64,000 nt of DNA from Mycolicibacterium sediminis (GTDB taxonomy: Bacteria > Actinomycetota > Actinomycetes > Mycobacteriales > Mycobacteriaceae). The notes under the pieces are model-generated. The model worked only from the letters and a program-made list of their open reading frames with translations, did not search any database and was not told the DNA's origin. Of the stretch, positions 34,049 through 42,087 are shown one piece after another. The stretch spans positions 3,782,001-3,846,000 of the forward strand of contig NZ_AP022588.1 of the NCBI RefSeq assembly GCF_010731735.1. The letters are read 5' to 3'. How positions within the stretch are numbered: the stretch's first letter is position 1; every line of letters starts with the position of its first letter. Made by a program: the position numbers and the translations under genes.

Positions 34049-34870
34049 GGCGTCCGCGGAGGCGGCCAGGGAGCCCAGCAGCGCGAGTGCCTCGGCGCTG
34101 GCCGACCCCGCCGCGGCGTGGTAGACGACCAGTTCGCGGCCCGGGCTGGCCCGCACCTCGAACGCCTGCATGGTCAGCTCGATCGGTCCGACGTCGGGAT
34201 GCAGGAAGTGCTTTCGCTGCAACGACTTCCCGCGTACCCGATGCTCGGCCCACAGGGCCGCGAAGTCCGGGCTCGCCGCGAGCATCTCGCTCAGGACCTC
34301 ACGCACCCGGGGATGGCCCGGGTCGTGTCCGTAGCCGAGCCGGAACCCGGCGACCGCGCCCGCGGCGACCTCCGGCCAGTCGCGGTAGAAGGTGCGCGCA
34401 GCCGGGTCGGTGAACACGATCCGCAGCAGGTTGCGCGAGTGCCGCCACCCGCAGAACAGCGCGTCGGCGATGGGGTTGGAGGCCAGCACGTCGTAGGCGC
34501 GGTCGAAGACCATCGCCGGGTTGTCCGGCCAGGCCGCCATCAGCTCGGCGAGGTCGTCGCTCACCCCGTCGGCCGGCGACTCGCGTGCGACCGGCGTAGC
34601 CTCGGCGAGCCGGTAGAGGTAGGTGCGTGCGTCGTCGTCGAGCCGCAGCACGGCGGCCAGCGTCTCGAGCACCTGCGGGGACGGCCGACGCTCCCGGCCC
34701 TGCTCCAGCCGGGTGTAGTAGTCCATGCTGACGCCGGCGAGCATCGCCACCTCTTCGCGCCGCAGTCCCGGCACCCGGCGGTGCTCGCGCGGATACGTCT
34801 GCAGGCCGGCCTGGTCGGGGGTGACGCGGGCACGTCCGGCGCGTAGGAAGTCGCCGAGTTCGCTCGCCAT
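34028..34870 (-). CDS. XRE-family regulator with MmyB-like ligand domain
   Basis: A 280-residue protein. Residues 1-75 form a helix-turn-helix (SELGDFLRAGRARVTPDQ, then RVPGLRREEVAMLAGVSMDYYTRLEQGR split as RVPGLRREEVAMLAG and VSMDYYTRLEQGR). About 100-260 form the PAS-like MmyB ligand-binding domain (VFDRAYDVLASNPIADALF). This architecture is common in actinobacterial repressors next to a divergent SDR gene. The ATG at 34870 is the only good start. A 23-bp dyad stands between it and the SDR gene. Its tail overlaps the radical SAM gene. Confidence 0.9.
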   Translation of the reverse strand: MASELGDFLRAGRARVTPDQAGLQTYPREHRRVPGLRREEVAMLAGVSMDYYTRLEQGRERRPSPQVLETLAAVLRLDDDARTYLYRLAEATPVARESPADGVSDDLAELMAAWPDNPAMVFDRAYDVLASNPIADALFCGWRHSRNLLRIVFTDPAARTFYRDWPEVAAGAVAGFRLGYGHDPGHPRVREVLSEMLAASPDFAALWAEHRVRGKSLQRKHFLHPDVGPIELTMQAFEVRASPGRELVVYHAAAGSASAEALALLGSLAASADASEQRRL

Positions 34871-34901
34871 GGGCCCACGGTACGACGCGCCCCGGCGACG
34901 T

Positions 34902-34924
34902 GCCTGGGTGTGCCGCACCCAGGC
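34902..34924. promoter_or_regulatory. Dyad between XRE and SDR genes
   Basis: GCCTGGGTG-TGCCG-CACCCAGGC: two perfect nine-base arms with a five-base spacer, placed 32 bases from the XRE start and 82 from the SDR start. It is the likely operator of the XRE/MmyB-type regulator. Confidence 0.7.
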
Positions 34925-35006
34925 TCGGCCCGCCCTGTTCGCGGGACCCGCCGCGCGGTCAGCATGGAACCCGAGTCGCCACCCCCCGAACGAGAGGACA
35001 CCCGAC

Positions 35007-35729
35007 ATGAACGAACACGACACCCCGGTCGCCCTGGTCACCGGCGCCAGCAGCGGCATCGGCCGCGCGGTCGCACACCGCATGGCCACCGACGGCTTCC
35101 ACGTCCTGGCCGCCGCACGGCGGTCGGACATGCTGGCCGAACTGGCCCGGACCCGTCCCGGCATCGAGCCCGTCACCCTCGACGTCACCGACGCCGATGC
35201 CGTCCGCGTGGTGGTCGACGACGTCGTCTCCCGCCGGGGCCGCATCGACGTGCTGGTCGCCAACGCCGGCGTGATGCCGCTGTCGCGGCTGGACGCGGGG
35301 CTGATCGAGGAGTGGGACCGCATGGTCGACGTCAACGTCCGCGGGCTGCTGTACTCGATCGCGGCGGTGCTGCCGCACTTCACCCGCCAGGACCGCGGCC
35401 ACGTCGTCACGATGGCCTCGATCGGCGCGCACGAGGTCAGCCCGACGGCGGCGGTGTACTGCGGCACCAAGTTCGCGGCGTGGGCGATCACCGAGGGCCT
35501 GCGCCAGGAGTCCGCTCCCGGTATCCGCGTCACCACGATCTCGCCGGGTGTCGTGGAATCCGAACTGGCAACTACGATCTCGGATCCGGTCGCGCAGGCG
35601 GTGATGGACGAGTACCGCCGTGACGCCATCGCACCCGAGGCCATCGCGGACGCGGTCGCCTACGCCGTCGGCCAACCCGAGGGAGTCGACGTCAGCGAGA
35701 TGATCGTGCGGCCCACCCGGCAGCGCTGA
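35007..35729 (+). CDS. Short-chain dehydrogenase/reductase
   Basis: A 240-residue classical SDR. NADP(H)-binding TGASSGIGRAVA at residues 12-23, followed by an Arg pair AARRSDML (points to NADPH), NAGVMPLS, and the catalytic set with Ser in MASIGA and Tyr-x3-Lys in YCGTK. Typical of the oxidoreductases partnered with MmyB-like regulators; the substrate is unknown. GAGAGGA lies eight bases before the ATG. It is divergent from its presumed repressor. Confidence 0.92.
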   Translation: MNEHDTPVALVTGASSGIGRAVAHRMATDGFHVLAAARRSDMLAELARTRPGIEPVTLDVTDADAVRVVVDDVVSRRGRIDVLVANAGVMPLSRLDAGLIEEWDRMVDVNVRGLLYSIAAVLPHFTRQDRGHVVTMASIGAHEVSPTAAVYCGTKFAAWAITEGLRQESAPGIRVTTISPGVVESELATTISDPVAQAVMDEYRRDAIAPEAIADAVAYAVGQPEGVDVSEMIVRPTRQR

Positions 35730-35749
35730 GCGGGCCGGTCCCGGCGGGT

Positions 35750-35755
35750 TATGTT
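35750..35755 (+). promoter_or_regulatory. -10 element for alpha/beta hydrolase gene
   Basis: TATGTT fits TANNNT and lies 30 bases before the ATG at 35786, where GAGGAG provides a ribosome-binding site. It implies a promoter separate from the SDR gene upstream. Confidence 0.45.
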
Positions 35756-35785
35756 GCCTTCCGACACCGATCGCGAGGAGAGTTC

Positions 35786-36547
35786 ATGACCGTCGTCCTG
35801 GTCCACGGAGTGCCCGAGACCGCCGCCGTGTGGGACCTGCTGGTCGAGCGCCTCGCCGCCGCGGGCGAGGCCGACGTACGCCGGCTGTCACCGCCCGGGT
35901 TCGGCGCCGACCTGCCCGACGGCTTCGACGCCTCGATGCACGGCTACCGGGACTGGCTGGCGGGCGAGTTGGAGGCGATCGGCGAACCCGTCGACCTCGT
36001 CGGCCACGACTGGGGTGGTGGTCACGTCCTCAACGTCGCGATGACCCGGCCGGATCTCATCCGGACGTGGGTGTCCGACGTCCCCGGGGTGTTCGACGCC
36101 GAGTACGCGTGGCACGACCTCGCCCAGCAGTGGCAGACCCCGGAGGTGGGGGAGGCCGTCGTGGCGGGGCTGGCGGCCATGCCGGTCGAGGACCGCACGG
36201 CGTTCCTCGAGGGTGCGGGCATGGTGGCGGGGATCGCCGAACGCGTCGCGCCGGGGATCGACGAGGCGATGGGCCGCGCGATCCTGACGCTGTACCGGTC
36301 GGCGGCCCAGCCGAAGGCCGCCCAGGCGGGCGGCGATCTCGAGAAGGCCGCCGCGCGGCCGGGTCTGGCGCTGCTGCCCACCGGCGACGAGTACGTCGGC
36401 ACGGACGAGCAGAGGCGACGCGCCGCCACCCGTGCGGGCGCGCGGATCAAGGTGCTGGACGGCGTGGGTCACTGGTGGATGACGCAGGACCCGGCGGCCG
36501 GCGCGGCCGTGCTCGTCGACTTCTGGTCGGCACACCGCCCGACCTGA
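35786..36547 (+). CDS. Alpha/beta hydrolase (Asp-nucleophile type)
   Basis: A 253-residue hydrolase. HGVPETAAVW carries the oxyanion HG, the elbow is LVGHDWGGGHV (Asp75 nucleophile, as in epoxide hydrolases and dehalogenases), and VGHWWMTQDP supplies the histidine (His229). Unlike the hydrolase at 4644-5495, the His is intact. Epoxide hydrolase or dehalogenase activity is possible; the substrate is unknown. It precedes a P450 gene, and a P450-generated epoxide would be a sensible substrate (inference). Confidence 0.86.
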   Translation: MTVVLVHGVPETAAVWDLLVERLAAAGEADVRRLSPPGFGADLPDGFDASMHGYRDWLAGELEAIGEPVDLVGHDWGGGHVLNVAMTRPDLIRTWVSDVPGVFDAEYAWHDLAQQWQTPEVGEAVVAGLAAMPVEDRTAFLEGAGMVAGIAERVAPGIDEAMGRAILTLYRSAAQPKAAQAGGDLEKAAARPGLALLPTGDEYVGTDEQRRRAATRAGARIKVLDGVGHWWMTQDPAAGAAVLVDFWSAHRPT

Positions 36548-36592
36548 CGAGGCCCGGCCCGACGCGCGCCTTGCGCCCGTCGGTACCGATGC

Positions 36593-36608
36593 GTACCGTG
36601 TTCGGTAC
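36593..36608. promoter_or_regulatory. Inverted repeat before the P450 gene
   Basis: GTACCG-TGTT-CGGTAC is a perfect six-base dyad. Further GTACC copies lie nearby (CGGTACCG at 36581-36588, GAGTACCG at 36613-36620), making four related half-sites within 40 bases before the GTG at 36637. This looks like a repressor or activator site; the regulator is not identified. Confidence 0.6.
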
Positions 36609-36636
36609 TGCCGAGTACCGATGGAGGCCGAGCGAC

Positions 36637-37992
36637 GTGGCGGAGACGACGACCGACCCGGTGCGGCTGCCGCCGTCGCCGCGCATACCGAAACTGCTGC
36701 AGGGCATCGGCTTCGTGGCCGCCCGTGAGCGCGCCGTGGCACGGCTCGCCCGCCGGCACGGTTCCGAGTTCGTGCTGAACCTGCCGATCTTCGGGTCCAC
36801 GGTGGTGATCAGCGACCCAGCACTGGTCAAGGAGGTGTTCACCACGAACACCGACCTGATCGGCCGCGCGGGCACCCTCGGCGAGGTGCTCGGTCCCGGC
36901 TCGACCTTCAGCCTCGACGGGCGGGCCCACCGGGCGCGACGCAAACTGCTCGTCCCGCCGTTCCACGGCAAGCGCATGCAGGCGTACGAGTACATCATCG
37001 CCGAGGAGGTCCGGCGCGAGAGCGCGACCTGGGTCGAGGGCGAGGAGTTCGAGACACTGCCCTCGATGATGCGGATCACCCTGAACGCGATCCTGCGCGC
37101 GGTCTTCGGCGCCGACGGCGCTGCGCTGGAGGAGCTACGCGAACTGCTGCCGCCCATGGTGCTGCGGGCGTCGCGGCTCGCCGTCCTGCCGCCCGCGTTC
37201 CGGCGCGACCTCGGGCCGTGGAGCCCGTGGGGGCGGGTCGAGACCCTGCGCCGCCGGTACGACGCGGCGATCGCGCGGCTGATCGCCGACGCCCGCCGCG
37301 ACCCCCACCTCTCCGAGCGTGGCGACGTTCTCGCGATGCTGCTGGCCGCCCGCTACGAGGACGGGTCGTCGATCACCGACGACCACGTCGCCGACGAACT
37401 GCTGACCCTGCTCGCCGCCGGGCACGAGACCACCGCGACCACCCTCGCGTGGGCCGTCGAGCGGATCACCCGGCACCCCCGCCTGCTCGCCCGCCTCACC
37501 GAGGAGGCCGACGCCGGCGGTTCGGAGCTGTTGCAGGCCACGATCTTCGAGGTGCAGCGCGTCCGTCCCGTCATCGACGGCTTCGCCCGCGTCACCAAGC
37601 AGCGGATCCGGCTGGGGGACTACGTGCTCCCCGCGCGCCAGGTCATCCTGGTGAGCATCTCGCTGGCGCACGCCGCCGAGCGCAGCTTCGCCGGCGCGGG
37701 TGCGTTCGACCCCGACAGGTTCGTCGGGAACCCACCCGAGAACCACTCGTGGATCCCGTTCGGCGGCGGCGTCCGCCGGTGCATCGGGGCCGCCTTCGCG
37801 AACATGGAGATGATGGTGACGCTGCAAACCCTGTTGCGGGAGTTCGAGTTCCGCGGCACCTACGCCGACGCCGAACCCGTGCGCTCCCGCGGCGTCGCGA
37901 GCGCTCCCGGGCGGGGTGGCCGTGCGGTCGTGCACCGGCGCCGGGTGACGCAGGACGTACCGCGGCCCGACGCGGCACGGGTGACGGCATGA
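36637..37992 (+). CDS. Cytochrome P450, CYP138-like
   Basis: A 451-residue P450. I-helix AAGHETTAT (Gly262-His263-Glu264-Thr265), ExxR as EVQR (Glu305/Arg308), and the haem loop FGGGVRRCIGAAFANMEM with the thiolate ligand Cys382. Many stretches (LPPSPRIPKLLQG, RRKLLVPPFHGKRM, SMMRITLNAILRAVFG) match my memory of CYP138. The GTG start follows GGAGG by nine bases; the frame runs open far upstream through the hydrolase gene. A ferredoxin or reductase is not adjacent. The stop overlaps the next hydrolase ATG, so the P450 and that hydrolase are made together. Confidence 0.93.
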   Translation: MAETTTDPVRLPPSPRIPKLLQGIGFVAARERAVARLARRHGSEFVLNLPIFGSTVVISDPALVKEVFTTNTDLIGRAGTLGEVLGPGSTFSLDGRAHRARRKLLVPPFHGKRMQAYEYIIAEEVRRESATWVEGEEFETLPSMMRITLNAILRAVFGADGAALEELRELLPPMVLRASRLAVLPPAFRRDLGPWSPWGRVETLRRRYDAAIARLIADARRDPHLSERGDVLAMLLAARYEDGSSITDDHVADELLTLLAAGHETTATTLAWAVERITRHPRLLARLTEEADAGGSELLQATIFEVQRVRPVIDGFARVTKQRIRLGDYVLPARQVILVSISLAHAAERSFAGAGAFDPDRFVGNPPENHSWIPFGGGVRRCIGAAFANMEMMVTLQTLLREFEFRGTYADAEPVRSRGVASAPGRGGRAVVHRRRVTQDVPRPDAARVTA

Positions 37993-38894
37993 GCGCCGGG
38001 GACGGCACCGTCACCGAGGAACTCGTCGACGTCGGCCGCGGGATCACGCTGTGCCACGACGGCTTCGGCGATCCCGCCGACCCGCCGGTGGTCCTGATCG
38101 CGGGGCTCGGTCAGCAGAAGCACACCTGGCCCGCGGAGTTCGCCGCCGAGCTGGCACGACGCGGGCACCGCGTCGTCAGGTTCGACAATCGCGACGTCGG
38201 GCGTTCGACGCACATGGACTTCCCGGCGCCGGGGCCCATCGCCACGCTGCGCGGTGGGAACCATCCCCGCCAGTACCACCTCGGCGACATGGCCCGCGAC
38301 ACCGTGGGCCTGCTGGACGCGCTCGGCCTCCGGGATGCGCACCTGGTCGGCGTGTCGATGGGCGGGATGATCGCCCAGACCGTGGCCGCGCACCATCCCG
38401 GTCGGGTCCGCACGTTGACGTCGATCATGTCGACCACCGGCGCCCCGCGGACCGGCAGGCCCGCACCGTCGACGTGGCTGCGGCTGGCCAGGTCCAAGCC
38501 GGCGCGCACGCGTCAGCAGGCCATCGACGGCGCCGTGGCGACGTTCCGCCACATCGGCTCGCACGGCTTCCCGTTCGACGCCCGGTGGGTGGCCGAGAAG
38601 GCCGGCGAGGCATGGGATCGCGATCCCACCGTCGGCGGCGTCAACCGGCAGCTCGCCGGCATCTTCGCGTCCGGGAACCGCACCGCCGAACTCGCCGCCA
38701 TCGACGTGCCGACGCTGGTGATCCACGGCGACCGGGATCGGATGGTTCACCCGACGGGTGGGGCGGCGACCGCGCGAGCCATCCCCGGTGCCCGGCTCGA
38801 GACCATCGCCGGCATGGGTCACGACCTCCCGGTGGGGGCGTGGCCGCGGCTGCTCGACCTCGTCGGCGCACACGTCGCCGAGCCGGCGCGCTAG
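37989..38894 (+). CDS. Alpha/beta hydrolase (Ser type)
   Basis: A 301-residue serine hydrolase. LIAGLGQQKHTW (oxyanion region), FDNRDVGRST, elbow LVGVSMGGMIAQ (Ser123), HGDRDRMV (Asp) and GMGHDLP (His278) give a complete triad. This pattern is frequent in esterases acting on lipids or cyclic esters. It overlaps the P450 stop by ATGA and converges by four bases on the acyl-CoA dehydrogenase gene. A role in hydrolysing a product of the neighbouring P450 or monooxygenase is an inference. Confidence 0.88.
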   Translation: MSAGDGTVTEELVDVGRGITLCHDGFGDPADPPVVLIAGLGQQKHTWPAEFAAELARRGHRVVRFDNRDVGRSTHMDFPAPGPIATLRGGNHPRQYHLGDMARDTVGLLDALGLRDAHLVGVSMGGMIAQTVAAHHPGRVRTLTSIMSTTGAPRTGRPAPSTWLRLARSKPARTRQQAIDGAVATFRHIGSHGFPFDARWVAEKAGEAWDRDPTVGGVNRQLAGIFASGNRTAELAAIDVPTLVIHGDRDRMVHPTGGAATARAIPGARLETIAGMGHDLPVGAWPRLLDLVGAHVAEPAR

Positions 38895-40153
38895 TTCTGG
38901 TTGCGCTTGACCTGATTGAAGGGGACGCCGCGGTCGGCGGCGGGCTCGCGCGGGAAGTCGAGGATGCGTTCGCCGATGATGTTGCGGGCGATCTCGGTGG
39001 TCCCGCCGCCGAGCGACGCGGTCTGCCGGGACGGATACCGCTCGCCGTAGCGGAACAGTCCGCGGCCGTCGTCGACGACCGCGCCGCTGCCCGCGATGGC
39101 CAGCGCCGTGTCGATCTCGAACTGGATGGTCTCGGCGTGGGTGATGCGAATGATGGAACCCGCTGCCGACGGCAGGGATCCGTCGAGGACGCCGTGGTAC
39201 ACGTGGTCCACCAGCTGCTCCTGCACCATCCGCCGCGCCAGCGCCCGGCCCGCCAGCTGCCGCATCCGCTCGCTGCCCGACTGTCCGGTGGCCTCGAGGA
39301 GTGCGACGTAGTCGACGGGTTGGTCGGTCTCGCCCTCGGCGCCGATGCCGCTCGAGAATTCCGACCCGCCGCCCACCGCGCGGCGTTCGTGGAACATCTG
39401 CCGGGACGCCACCGCCCAGCCGTCGTCGACCTCTCCGACCACCGCGTCGAGGGGGAGTTCGAGGTCGTCGAAGAACTCCTCGCAGAACTCGTTGCCGCCG
39501 TCGACCTGCGTGATCCGCCGCATCGTGATGCCGGGGCTGTCGATCGGGACGAGGAACATGGTGAGGCCCTCGTGCTTGGGGACGTTCCAGTCGGTGCGCG
39601 CCAGCAGCAGGCCGTAGTCGGCGGCGAACGCGCTGGTGCTCCAGGTCTTGGCGCCGTTGACGATCCACCTGTCGCCGCGCCGCTCGGCGCGGGTGATCAC
39701 GCCGGCGAGGTCGGAGCCGCCGCTCGGCTCGCTGAGCAGCTGCACCAGGATCTCGTCGCCACGGATGGCCGCGGAGATCCGGTCGCGCTTCTGCTGCTCG
39801 CTGCCGGTGTCCAGGATGGTCGCCGCGCAGATCGTGAACGTGGGCGTATTGAGGATCAGCGGTAGCTCGTAGCCGCGCGAGACGTCGTCGAACGCCCGCT
39901 GGTAGGCGATCGGCAGGCCGAGGCCGCCGTACTCGACGGGGAAGCAGATACCCGCGAATCCGCCCGAGTACAAGAGCTTTTGGAGTTCGCGGGCGCGCTG
40001 CCAGGGGGCGTCGGCGCCGCGGTCGGCGTCGGGCGGGTTGGCCGGATCGACGCGGGGCATGTTCTCGGCGAGCCACGTCCGGGCGCGTTCGGCGAACTCG
40101 GCCACCGTCTCGGTGGTGTCTGCGGCGGGTGCCGCCACGGTCTCACTGGTCAT
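38891..40153 (-). CDS. Acyl-CoA dehydrogenase, subunit 1 of a pair
   Basis: A 420-residue FadE. Domains: N-terminal helical (WLAENMPRVDPANPPDADR), middle beta (QLLSEPSGGSDLAGVITRAER split as QLLSEPSGGSDLAG and VITRAER; NGAKTWSTSAFAADYGLLLART), and C-terminal FAD-binding with GGGTTEIARNIIGERILDFP. MFHERRAVGG resembles the helix carrying the base in the IVD-like branch. Its ATG overlaps the stop of the second dehydrogenase gene (four bases). Such adjacent, unequal FadE pairs in mycobacteria form alpha2beta2 enzymes acting on steroid or other bulky acyl-CoAs. Confidence 0.92.
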   Translation of the reverse strand: MTSETVAAPAADTTETVAEFAERARTWLAENMPRVDPANPPDADRGADAPWQRARELQKLLYSGGFAGICFPVEYGGLGLPIAYQRAFDDVSRGYELPLILNTPTFTICAATILDTGSEQQKRDRISAAIRGDEILVQLLSEPSGGSDLAGVITRAERRGDRWIVNGAKTWSTSAFAADYGLLLARTDWNVPKHEGLTMFLVPIDSPGITMRRITQVDGGNEFCEEFFDDLELPLDAVVGEVDDGWAVASRQMFHERRAVGGGSEFSSGIGAEGETDQPVDYVALLEATGQSGSERMRQLAGRALARRMVQEQLVDHVYHGVLDGSLPSAAGSIIRITHAETIQFEIDTALAIAGSGAVVDDGRGLFRYGERYPSRQTASLGGGTTEIARNIIGERILDFPREPAADRGVPFNQVKRNQN

Positions 40154-41283
40154 GACGCGGCCGCCTTCTCGCTCAGCGCGTAGACGCGCAGGTCGTGTTC
40201 GTCGGGGGTGCCGAACATGGAGCGGTTCAGCGTGACCCGGCGCAGGAACAGGTGCAGATCGTGCTCCCAGGTGACCCCGATGCCGCCGTGCATCTGCACG
40301 CAGTGCTGGACCATGTCAGGGGCGTGCTCGCCGACGTAGGACTTGGCCACGCTGACCAGGAGGTCGGCGTCGGACGAGCGCGCACCCACGGCGGCAACGG
40401 CGGCCCGGGTGGTCGCCCGGCACGCCTCGAACCAGATCTTCATGTCGGCGTAGCGGTGCTTGAGGGCCTGGTAGGACGCCAACGGCCGGCCGAACGAGTG
40501 TCTGTCCCGGGCCCACTGAATGCTGAAGTCCAGCACCGTGTTCAGGATGCCGACCACCTCGGCGCACTGCAGCACCTGGGCGATCTGCGCCTGCCGTGCG
40601 ATCAGCGCCGGCGTCTGCGCGGCGGAGCCGACGATCGCGTCGGCGCCGACCTCGACGCCGTCGAACGTGACCCGTGCGTAGCGCTTCACCAGGTCGAGTG
40701 AGTTCTGCGGCTCGACCGTCACGCCGTCCGCGTCCGCGGGGACGAGCACCTGCCCCGGCTCGCCGTCGACGGTGACGGTGACGAGGAAGGCGCCGCTCTC
40801 GGGACCGGCCTCGACGCGGTCCTTGACGCCGTCGACGCGGTAGCCGGCAGCGGTCGGCGTGGCGGTGACGGTGGACCTGCCCGGTGCCCAGCCGCGGCCG
40901 GGCTCGTACACGGCCCAGGACGCGACGAGGTCGCCGGACACCAGCGCCTCGATGGTGGCCGAGTGCGCGTCGGCGTTCTCCGCGTCGGCGAGGCCTGCGA
41001 GCACGGTGCTCACCGGATGCAGCGGGCCGGGCGCCACGGTGTGGCCGATCAGTTCGGCGATCAGCGCGAGGTCGGCGACGCCGTCACCGGAGACGCTGCC
41101 GCCGCCGAGGTCCTCGGGCACCAGCAGGCTCGCCCAGCCCAGCTCGGCGGCGCGCTGCCACCAATCGGGAGCGAACGACGTCCCTGCCGAGTGCAGCTCG
41201 CGTACCCGGGTGAGCGAGGCCTCCCTGTCCAGGAATGCCTGCGCCGTCGACGCGAAGAGGACCTGCTCCGGATTCGTGGTCAT
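40150..41283 (-). CDS. Acyl-CoA dehydrogenase, subunit 2 of a pair
   Basis: A 377-residue FadE, shorter and divergent from its neighbour: LGWASLLVPEDLGG, FGRPLASYQALKHRYADMK and MHGGIGVTWEHDLHLFLRR (the last as in many ACAD C-termini). The middle domain is reduced. It is the upstream member of the pair, so both come from one mRNA beginning near a palindrome at 41327-41341. The paired arrangement suggests an alpha2beta2 heterotetramer. The ATG 41283 lies downstream of GAAGG. The substrate may be linked to the P450, SDR and BVMO encoded nearby. Confidence 0.92.
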   Translation of the reverse strand: MTTNPEQVLFASTAQAFLDREASLTRVRELHSAGTSFAPDWWQRAAELGWASLLVPEDLGGGSVSGDGVADLALIAELIGHTVAPGPLHPVSTVLAGLADAENADAHSATIEALVSGDLVASWAVYEPGRGWAPGRSTVTATPTAAGYRVDGVKDRVEAGPESGAFLVTVTVDGEPGQVLVPADADGVTVEPQNSLDLVKRYARVTFDGVEVGADAIVGSAAQTPALIARQAQIAQVLQCAEVVGILNTVLDFSIQWARDRHSFGRPLASYQALKHRYADMKIWFEACRATTRAAVAAVGARSSDADLLVSVAKSYVGEHAPDMVQHCVQMHGGIGVTWEHDLHLFLRRVTLNRSMFGTPDEHDLRVYALSEKAAAS

Positions 41284-41326
41284 GATCAGGCTGCGCCTTC
41301 TTCGTGAGAGTCCCGTTTTCACTGGC

Positions 41327-41341
41327 GGTAATGACGTTACC
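41327..41341. promoter_or_regulatory. Operator before the FadE pair
   Basis: GGTAATGACGTTACC: five-base arms GGTAA/TTACC around TGACG. It contains TAACGT on the reverse strand (a -10 for the leftward FadE genes, start near 41327, 44-base leader). The same AATGACGTTACC core recurs at 41992-42003 before the TetR gene. Confidence 0.7.
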
Positions 41342-41367
41342 ACCCGGGTGACGGGTTGCGCGGGGTG

Positions 41368-41988
41368 TCAGGCGGACAGCGCGCGGATGCAGAAGTCGTA
41401 GATGTGCCTGCCCTCGAGCGGGGCGCCGTTCAACTCCGCGCCGAGCACGCGCAGCCGCATCGCACCCATCGTGGACTGCATGATCAGCGTGGCCGCCGAC
41501 GCCACGTCGAGGTCGGCGGCGAAGGCGCCCTCGGCGATGCCACGGTCGATGATCTCGCCGATCAACACGTTCACCGGGGACAGCACCCGGGCGTACTCGG
41601 CGGGCACCGTCTCGGCCAGGTGGTCGTTGTAGAACGTCAGTCCCCGGTTGATGCTGTCCTGGGTGGTCGACGACGCCGGCGCGCAGATCCGGTCGATCAG
41701 GGTGCGCAGCGCGTCGGGTGCCGCGAGCGGCTCCGTCTCCGTGCGCCACCGCAGGGTCGACTCGGCCATGATCTTCTCGATCAGCGCCAGGAGCAGCTCG
41801 TCCTTGCTGGCGAAGTGCTGGTAGAAGGACCGGAGCGACGTCTTCGAGCGCTCGACGACCTGGAGCACCGTGAAGTCGGCCCGACCGGTTTCTCCGAGGA
41901 TCGCCAGCGCGGACCGCATGAAGCGCGTCGCGCGCGACTCCTCCTCGACCGTCGGCTCGACGGGCTCAGCCGCTCCGCTCCGGGCCAC
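41368..41988 (-). CDS. TetR-family regulator of the FadE block
   Basis: A 206-residue repressor: HTH with FTVLQVVERSKTSLRSFYQHFASKDELL (split FTVLQVVERSKTSL and RSFYQHFASKDELL). The C-terminal ligand domain has SSTTQDSINRGLTFY. Start GTG 41988 lies seven bases after -10 TAACGT on the reverse strand, within the AATGACGTTACC repeat, and no ribosome-binding site is present. It sits between the FadE pair and the thioesterase; the same 12-base motif before both FadE and itself makes it the likely common repressor. The ligand would be an acyl-CoA or pathway intermediate (inference). Confidence 0.9.
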   Translation of the reverse strand: MARSGAAEPVEPTVEEESRATRFMRSALAILGETGRADFTVLQVVERSKTSLRSFYQHFASKDELLLALIEKIMAESTLRWRTETEPLAAPDALRTLIDRICAPASSTTQDSINRGLTFYNDHLAETVPAEYARVLSPVNVLIGEIIDRGIAEGAFAADLDVASAATLIMQSTMGAMRLRVLGAELNGAPLEGRHIYDFCIRALSA

Positions 41989-41991
41989 GAG

Positions 41992-42003
41992 AATGACGTT
42001 ACC
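41992..42003. promoter_or_regulatory. Second copy of the FadE-block operator core
   Basis: AATGACGTTACC is identical to the core at 41330-41341. It covers the leftward -10 of the TetR gene and lies 85 bases before the thioesterase ATG, so it could serve both directions. Confidence 0.65.
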
Positions 42004-42087
42004 GTTTCAGGGGAGTCTGTGGTGTGCTTGCGGCCGAGCGTCGCGTCCGCGACCGGAACCACTGCGCACGGGAAGGGTGCCCACACC

